From Deltaproteobacteria bacterium (GTDB lineage: Bacteria; Desulfobacterota; Desulfuromonadia; Geobacterales; Pseudopelobacteraceae): a stretch of DNA of 11,662 bases. Every line of letters starts with the position of its first letter. Positions within the stretch are counted from its first letter, which is position 1. The notes beneath the pieces were generated by a model. It saw only the letters and a list, made by a program, of their open reading frames with translations, ran no database searches and had not been told where the DNA came from. This document shows, piece by piece, positions 7,252-11,662 of this stretch. Where the stretch lies: positions 1-11,662 of the forward strand of contig JAURXC010000157.1 of the NCBI GenBank assembly GCA_030654645.1, in the 5' to 3' direction. Position numbers and translations under genes: made by a program.

Positions 7252-8352
7252 GTGAGCAAACAGTTCATCTGCGACATAAAAGACCGCGATTCAATCAATT
7301 CGGTATTCCTGGTCAAGGACAAGATCATGGCCATGGCCAAAAATGGCAAGCCTTACATGAACCTGCGCTTGATGGACAAGAGCGGCGATATCGACGGCAA
7401 GCTCTGGGACAACGTCGAGGCGCTCGACAAGCTGTTCGAGAAGGACGATTTCGTGTCCGTGCGGGGCAAGGCCTCGGTCTATCTGAACAAGATGCAGGTG
7501 GTGATCGCCGAAATCTCCAGGCTGCCCGAGGATGAAGTCTCGTTGTCCGATTTTCTGCCCGTATCGCCCCGCAGCATCGACGAGATGCGCCGAGAACTCC
7601 AGGACGTGGTGGCCGCGATCGGCAACTCGCACCTGCAAGGGTTGATGCGCTCATTTCTGGACGATGAACAATTCATGAAGCAATACTGCGCCGCTCCGGC
7701 CGCCAAGGGCATGCACCACGTCTACCTGGGGGGATTGCTGGAACACTCGCTGGCGCTGGTAAAGCTGGTCAAGAGCATTGTGCCGCTCTACCACGGTATC
7801 AACGAGGATCTGCTGGTGGCGGGAGCGCTGCTGCACGATGTGGGCAAGATCCACGAGATGAGCTTCGAACGGGCCATCGACTATACCGACGCCGGCAAGC
7901 TGCTGGGGCACATCACGATCGGGGTGGAACTGGTGGAGGAAAGGATCCGCCAGGTGGAGGGCTTCCCGCGCGAACTGTCCATGCTGCTCAAGCACATGCT
8001 GCTCTCCCATCATGGCCAGTACGAATACGGTTCCCCCAAACGGCCCAAGACGATCGAAGCCACGGTGCTCAACTATCTGGACGACATGGATTCCAAGATC
8101 AACGGCATCCAGGCCCACATTGCCAAGGAGAACGCCTCCACCTCGCGCTGGACCGCACATCACCGGCTCTATGACCGCTATTTTTTCAAATGCAACGGGA
8201 TCGACCAGGATCAGCAGGAAGTCGAGTGTGTACGGGATGAGAGTTGTGAACCACCGTTGGAAGAACCACCCGCTGCCCCCGCTCCCAGGGCGGAACGGCC
8301 GGCATTCAGCAACCAGCCGCTGAAGGGACTGGAAAATTTGAAGCTGTTCTGA
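7252..8352 (+). CDS. YhaM-like 3'-5' exoribonuclease (OB-fold plus HD domain)
   Basis: 366 residues starting at GTG 7252 behind a strong AAGAGGAG site. Residues 1-95 form an OB-fold nucleic-acid-binding domain (YMNLRLMDKSGDIDGKLWDN, then VSVRGKASVYLNKMQVVI). Residues about 150-310 are an HD metal-dependent phosphohydrolase domain: H165 (GGLLEHSLAL), H195-D196 (ALLHDVGKIHE), H253-H254 (LSHHGQYEYG) and the acidic NYLDDMDSK at 275-282. This OB-HD order is that of YhaM, a 3'-5' exonuclease acting on RNA and in some species on DNA. A Pro/Ala-rich linker (333-350) leads to a short tail PLKGLENLKLF, an extension beyond the HD domain that may bind a partner. It is divergent from the RNA helicase gene, consistent with a shared RNA-turnover role, though that is inference. 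Enzymatic specificity is unproven. Confidence 0.85.
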   Translation: MSKQFICDIKDRDSINSVFLVKDKIMAMAKNGKPYMNLRLMDKSGDIDGKLWDNVEALDKLFEKDDFVSVRGKASVYLNKMQVVIAEISRLPEDEVSLSDFLPVSPRSIDEMRRELQDVVAAIGNSHLQGLMRSFLDDEQFMKQYCAAPAAKGMHHVYLGGLLEHSLALVKLVKSIVPLYHGINEDLLVAGALLHDVGKIHEMSFERAIDYTDAGKLLGHITIGVELVEERIRQVEGFPRELSMLLKHMLLSHHGQYEYGSPKRPKTIEATVLNYLDDMDSKINGIQAHIAKENASTSRWTAHHRLYDRYFFKCNGIDQDQQEVECVRDESCEPPLEEPPAAPAPRAERPAFSNQPLKGLENLKLF

Positions 8353-8355
8353 CAG

Positions 8356-8502
8356 GGATAAGCCAAGTACAATTGAACGGGATCAAGACCACTTTTCACA
8401 GACTTGGTTTTCCAGGCCAGGAATCTGGATCAGGGGATTGTTCCGGAAAAAACTGTTGAGCGGGTGTCGTTTCCGGACCTGGAAACCTTTTACTGTTATC
8501 CC
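8356..8502. repeat. Nested complementary segments (possible structured element)
   Basis: No ORF of note is present between the YhaM-like stop and the DUF4143 promoter. Three sets of complementary arms nest inside one another: gggataa (8356-8362) with ttatccc (8496-8502), ggttttccagg (8406-8416) with cctggaaacc (8478-8487, one bulge), and tccggaaa (8442-8449) with tttccgga (8470-8477). A small ccag/ctgg hairpin (8417-8428) sits on one side. The last two stems abut directly (8477/8478). This could be a structured 3' UTR, a small RNA or a decayed palindromic element; no poly-T terminator follows. Confidence 0.33.
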
Positions 8503-8534
8503 CCTTGGATGTGAGAATTAGAGCCTGTTCCGAG

Positions 8535-8583
8535 CCATCCCTGCACAAATTGCAAATTCAATTGACAATTTGTGCAGGGATGG
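8535..8583 (+). repeat. 18-bp perfect inverted repeat overlapping the DUF4143 promoter
   Basis: ccatccctgcacaaattg (8535-8552) and caatttgtgcagggatgg (8566-8583) are exact reverse complements separated by 13 bp. The right arm fills the space between the -35 and -10 boxes of the following gene, so a protein bound here would block transcription. It has no T-run and is upstream of a gene, which argues against a terminator. Confidence 0.85.
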
Positions 8584-8589
8584 TACAGT
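8562..8589 (+). promoter_or_regulatory. Promoter of the DUF4143 ATPase, probably leaderless
   Basis: A perfect -35 TTGACA (8562-8567) is followed after 16 bp by TACAGT (8584-8589, 4 of 6). Transcription would begin about 7 nt later, at 8596-8597, which is the ATG itself. The absence of a Shine-Dalgarno before ATG 8597 agrees with a leaderless message. Confidence 0.55.
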
Positions 8590-8596
8590 CAATGCC

Positions 8597-9763
8597 ATGA
8601 TTAGACGAACGGCACACGCAACCATCATGCGCTTGGCAAAAGGCTTTCCGGTCATTGCCATCACCGGCCCACGCCAATCGGGCAAGACAACCCTTGCCAG
8701 GAGTGCATTCCCCGACAAGCCGTACCTGACCCTGGAAGACCCGGATACTCGTCAGCTTGCCGAAAGCGACCCGCGAGGTCTGCTCTCCCACTACTCCGAC
8801 GGCCTTATCCTCGACGAGGCACAGCGGTCGCCACAACTCTTCTCCTACCTGCAAGGATTCGTGGACAACCAGTTGGTCCCTGGAAAATACGTGCTGACAG
8901 GCTCTCAGCAGTTTGGCCTTCTGTCCGGTATTACCCAGTCCCTCGCCGGTCGTGTGGGGATGGTGCAACTGCTCCCCTTTGCCATGGAGGAGTTGAACTC
9001 TGCCGGCAAACTGCCGGATGATGTGGACCGCCTCATGCTGCGAGGCATGTACCCGCCGCTTTACGACCGCGCTCTGCTCCCGGAGGATTGGTTTGCCGGC
9101 TACGTTAACACCTACATTGAAAGGGATGTGCGCCAGCTCATCAATGTGCGCGATCTTTCCGTTTTCCAGCGCTTTGTCAGGATGTGCGCTGCCCGCACCG
9201 GACAACTGCTCAATCTTTCATCCCTCTCCACTGACTGCGGCATCACCCACAACACCGCCGCCGCCTGGATCTCGGTGTTGGAGGCGAGCTACATCATCTT
9301 TCTGTTGCGCCCCCATTTTGCCAATTTCAACAAGAGGCTCGTCAAGACCCCCAAGCTCTATTTTCACGATACCGGCCTGGCCGGCTGGCTGTTGGGCATA
9401 CGAGAGCACCAGCAGCTTGCCTTCCATGCCCAGCGGGGAGCGTTGTTCGAAAATCTCGTGGTGACCGAATTTCTCAAAGGGAGGTTCAACAGGGGGAGAC
9501 AGCCCGATCTCTTCTTCTGGCGCGACAGCAGGGGATTGGAGGTTGACCTGTTGCTGGATGACGGAATCAGCCTGAAACCGGTCGAGATAAAATCCGGCCA
9601 GACCATCGTGCCCGATTATATGACTTCCCTGAAAAAATGGTGTGAATTGTCCGGAAATCCTGAGCGTCCGGCATTACTCGTTTATGGAGGGGACAAGATG
9701 CTCGCGAGCGGAAATATCTCGCTCATCCCTTGGCGAGAGATGTCAGGTCTGGCTGCAACGTAA
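8597..9763 (+). CDS. AAA_14 / DUF4143 family ATP-binding protein
   Basis: 388 residues from ATG 8597. The N-terminal half is an AAA_14-type P-loop ATPase: Walker A GPRQSGKT (24-31), Walker B GLILDEAQR (69-77, D73 E74), and sensor-like LTGSQQFGLL (100-109). The middle has YIERDVRQLINVRDL (173-187) and a winged-helix-like segment SLSTDCGITHNTAAAWISVL, both usual in this family. The C-terminal DUF4143 part keeps a PD-(D/E)XK-like set: E285 (FENLVVTEF), E315-x-D317 and E330-x-K332 (VEIKSG). The biological role of the family is not established; it is widespread, mobile and often multicopy. A TTG codon at 8570 would extend the protein by 9 residues but lies inside the inverted repeat and before the predicted transcription start, so ATG 8597 is preferred. 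The gene is alone between the backbone genes yhaM-like and nfo, so it is probably an acquired single-gene cassette. Confidence 0.9.
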   Translation: MIRRTAHATIMRLAKGFPVIAITGPRQSGKTTLARSAFPDKPYLTLEDPDTRQLAESDPRGLLSHYSDGLILDEAQRSPQLFSYLQGFVDNQLVPGKYVLTGSQQFGLLSGITQSLAGRVGMVQLLPFAMEELNSAGKLPDDVDRLMLRGMYPPLYDRALLPEDWFAGYVNTYIERDVRQLINVRDLSVFQRFVRMCAARTGQLLNLSSLSTDCGITHNTAAAWISVLEASYIIFLLRPHFANFNKRLVKTPKLYFHDTGLAGWLLGIREHQQLAFHAQRGALFENLVVTEFLKGRFNRGRQPDLFFWRDSRGLEVDLLLDDGISLKPVEIKSGQTIVPDYMTSLKKWCELSGNPERPALLVYGGDKMLASGNISLIPWREMSGLAAT

Positions 9764-9833
9764 ATGAGTGGTCGCCATCCGAATTGAGCCTATGCAGCTG
9801 CCAAAGTGGGATTGTCCAGGCCATGTAGCGTGA

Positions 9834-10688
9834 TTACCGTGTAATCAGCCCCCTCAAAACCCCCAGATTAACCCCATCCATCTCATCACTATCCCCCTTG
9901 GGGGTCTCCAGAATCTTGGGGATCTTTTCAAAACGGGGATCGTTGAGGATGAAGCGGAACGGGTTGAGTCCCAGCGTGCCCTGCCCGATGTGCTCGTGGC
10001 GGTCGACGCGGGAACCGAGCCCCTTTTTGGAGTCGTTGAAATGGAAACATTGCAGCCTCTCCAGGCCGATCAGCCGGTCGAACTGCTCCATCGTGTCGCG
10101 ATAACCCTCTTCGCTGGCGGTATCGTAGCCGGCCGCAAAGGTGTGGCAGGTGTCGAAACAGACCCCGAATTTGTGCGGGAAACGTGAACCATCGATTATC
10201 GCGGCCAGCTCTTCAAAAGTCCGGCCCAGATTGCTTCCCTGGCCGGCGGTGGTCTCCACCAGCACCCGCCCCTCGAATTGCGGAACCTCGTCGAACAATT
10301 GATTGAATGCCGCGATTACCCGCTCCAGGCCGACTTGGGGCGAGTCCGCCAGATGCGAGCCGGGGTGCATGACCACCTTGGCGATGCCGAGCCGGGCACA
10401 GGTCTCCAGCTCATCGCGGAAGGCCGCCAGGCTCTTGTCGCGTGTTTCACCCGGCGGAGCGGCCAGGTTGATCAGGTAGATGTCGTGGGAGATGATCTCG
10501 TGCAGTCCGGAGCCGGCGAACTTCTGCCGGAACAGCGCGGTATCGGCTTCGCTGACCGGCTTGCCCTTCCACTGGTTGGAATTGCGGGTGAAGATCTGCA
10601 GCACGCCGCAACCGGCGGCAACGGCCCGGTCTATGGCCAGGTGCAGGCCGCCGGAGATCGACATGTGGGCGCCAAGGTAATCTTTCAT
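9834..10688 (-). CDS. nfo: Endonuclease IV (apurinic/apyrimidinic endonuclease)
   Basis: DNA base-excision repair enzyme that cleaves 5' to abasic sites and trims 3' blocking groups. The 284 residues match the family length. All nine ligands of the three-zinc site are visible: H68 (ISHDIY), H108 (VMHPGSH), E145 (VETTAGQG), D179 and H182 (FDTCHTFAAGYD), H216 (FHFNDSK), D229 and H231 (VDRHEHIG) and E261 (LETPKG). These are nearly the E. coli Nfo numbers. The N-terminus YLGAHMSISGGL is also typical. GAGG lies 7-8 nt before the ATG at 10688. The gene starts 23 bp after the moeA stop on the same strand, suggesting one transcript. Convergent with the DUF4143 gene, with 70 bp between the two stops. 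Confidence 0.97.
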   Translation of the reverse strand: MKDYLGAHMSISGGLHLAIDRAVAAGCGVLQIFTRNSNQWKGKPVSEADTALFRQKFAGSGLHEIISHDIYLINLAAPPGETRDKSLAAFRDELETCARLGIAKVVMHPGSHLADSPQVGLERVIAAFNQLFDEVPQFEGRVLVETTAGQGSNLGRTFEELAAIIDGSRFPHKFGVCFDTCHTFAAGYDTASEEGYRDTMEQFDRLIGLERLQCFHFNDSKKGLGSRVDRHEHIGQGTLGLNPFRFILNDPRFEKIPKILETPKGDSDEMDGVNLGVLRGLITR

Positions 10689-10711
10689 GTGGAAACCTCG
10701 CTCTTTATTTT

Positions 10712-11662
10712 TCAGATCAGATCAATGTGGCTGCCGTAAAAATGCACATCCACCTCTTCACCGGCTTTGAAACGGGTGCTTTCAGCCGGCAGGATCGCCA
10801 AGGCGGTGGCATCGACCATGGTCCTCAGGATGGCGGTCTGCTGGTTGCCGGCCGAAGACGCCAGCCAGCGGCCGTTCTCCCGTTCCAGGCGAATCCGCAC
10901 GATCTGGATCTTGCCCGGTTTCTTTTTGATATCTTCGCTCAAAACCGCCTTGAAGAGCGGGCGCAATACATGGCTATGTCCCATCATCCTCAGCAGTGCC
11001 GGCCGGACAAAGTCCTCGAAGGTGATCATGGTCGAAACCGGGTTGCCCGGCAACGAGAAGACCGGGGTTGTGCCATGCAGTGCGAATGCGGTCGGGCCGC
11101 CTGGTTTGACCCCGACTTTCCAGAACAGCTGACTGGCGCCAAGCTCATCCAGCACGTCCCGCACAAAATCACAGTCACCGGCCGATACGCCGGCCGAAGT
11201 GATCAGCGCATCGGCTTTCAATCCTTCACGCAGCATTTCGCGGTGGCTTTCCAGGTTGTCGCGGGCGATGCCGATGATGCGGGGGATGGCCCCGGTTTCC
11301 TGCACCGCCGCCGCCAGCGAGAGGATGTTGCTGTTGACTATTTCGCCCGGTCCCGGAGTTCGGCCCAGTTCGATCAGTTCATCTCCGGTGGAGAGTATGG
11401 CCACGACCGGCCTTCGGAAGACCGGAACCAGCGCCATGCCGAAGGTTGCCAGCATGTTCACTTCAGGCGGCCGGATCAGAGTGCCGGCCCGGACGAAGAC
11501 TACGCCGGCGCGCACATCCTCACCGTTCAGCCTGATATGCTGGCCGCAGACGACCGTTTCGTTCAACGTCACCAGATCCTGTCCGTCGTCGGTCTCCTCG
11601 ACCGGCACCACCGCGTCGCAGCCCTCCGGAGTCGGCGCGCCGGTCATGATCCTGACCGCGCA
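10712..11662 (-). CDS. moeA: Molybdopterin molybdenumtransferase MoeA (5' end outside the window)
   Basis: MoeA inserts molybdate into adenylylated molybdopterin during molybdenum-cofactor synthesis. The visible 316 residues are the C-terminal three quarters of the protein; the frame runs off the right edge, and the residues before the first ATG (AVRIMTGAPTPEGCDAVVPV) are still clearly family sequence, so the internal Met is not the start. Further motifs are IRPPEVNMLATFG, VAILSTGDEL, ITSAGVSAGDCDFVRDVL, KVGVKPGGPTAFA and VFSLPGNPVSTM, the last being the conserved PGNP loop of the MogA/MoeA fold. The C-terminal beta-barrel domain ends in VDVHFYGSHIDLI. No truncation inside the window. Cotranscription with nfo is likely from the 23-bp gap. 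Confidence 0.96.
   Translation of the reverse strand, partial: CAVRIMTGAPTPEGCDAVVPVEETDDGQDLVTLNETVVCGQHIRLNGEDVRAGVVFVRAGTLIRPPEVNMLATFGMALVPVFRRPVVAILSTGDELIELGRTPGPGEIVNSNILSLAAAVQETGAIPRIIGIARDNLESHREMLREGLKADALITSAGVSAGDCDFVRDVLDELGASQLFWKVGVKPGGPTAFALHGTTPVFSLPGNPVSTMITFEDFVRPALLRMMGHSHVLRPLFKAVLSEDIKKKPGKIQIVRIRLERENGRWLASSAGNQQTAILRTMVDATALAILPAESTRFKAGEEVDVHFYGSHIDLI

Noticed and set aside
7651..8163. 170-codon minus-strand frame inside the YhaM-like gene
   Set aside because: Antisense to a gene with intact HD motifs; rich in His/Gln/Val as expected for a reverse reading of Asp/Leu/His codons; no independent evidence.
8558..9205. 215-codon minus-strand frame inside the DUF4143 gene
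   Set aside because: Shadow frame opposite the clear Walker A/B coding sequence, with no recognisable domain.
9831..9847. tgattac-cgt-gtaatca hairpin at the nfo stop codon as a terminator
   Set aside because: The 7-bp stem overlaps the nfo stop and is AT-rich, and no T-run follows on either strand, so it is unlikely to terminate transcription.

Overview
The gene families (RlmN, an RhlE-like DEAD-box helicase, a YhaM-like OB-fold/HD protein, endonuclease IV, MoeA), the moderately high GC content and the gene style suggest a Desulfuromonadales/Geobacter-like deltaproteobacterium (Desulfobacterota). This is inferred from recall of the families and was not tested by a search. The window mixes a housekeeping backbone with accessory and defence DNA.

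Layout. 1-207 is the 3' end of an unrecognised gene. 280-3786 holds a two-gene unit, an AAA+ ATPase followed 9 bp later by a subtilisin-like S8 protease. It matches the architecture of IetAS, described first as a plasmid incompatibility/stability module and later as an anti-phage system. 3796-4941 is rlmN, only 9 bp after the protease, so the backbone resumes directly at the end of the defence unit. 4942-5485 contains no intact gene. It holds fragments that look like the end of a restriction-modification protein, a piece of a RhuM-family protein and the end of an AbiEii-like nucleotidyltransferase, with two inverted repeats and a strong bidirectional terminator. DNA on both sides of rlmN is therefore accessory, as in a defence-gene turnover spot.

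5486-6826 (minus) is a DEAD-box RNA helicase with a roughly 220-nt leader. The leader carries a possible 68-codon upstream ORF whose stop overlaps the helicase start. Divergent from it, 7252-8352 (plus) encodes an OB-fold/HD-domain protein of the YhaM 3'-5' exoribonuclease type, so two RNA-metabolism genes share one 425-bp divergent intergenic region. 8353-8534 has no gene but contains nested complementary segments. An 18-bp perfect inverted repeat (8535-8583) then overlaps the promoter of an AAA_14/DUF4143 ATPase (8597-9763), whose predicted transcript begins at or next to the start codon. 9834-10688 (minus) is nfo (endonuclease IV), 23 bp downstream of moeA (10712 to beyond the right edge, minus), probably one operon.

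The best leads are the IetAS unit joined to rlmN, the defence-gene debris behind rlmN, the inverted-repeat/leaderless promoter of the DUF4143 gene, and the helicase leader ORF. I found no wholly undescribed multi-gene system that the sequence alone can support.
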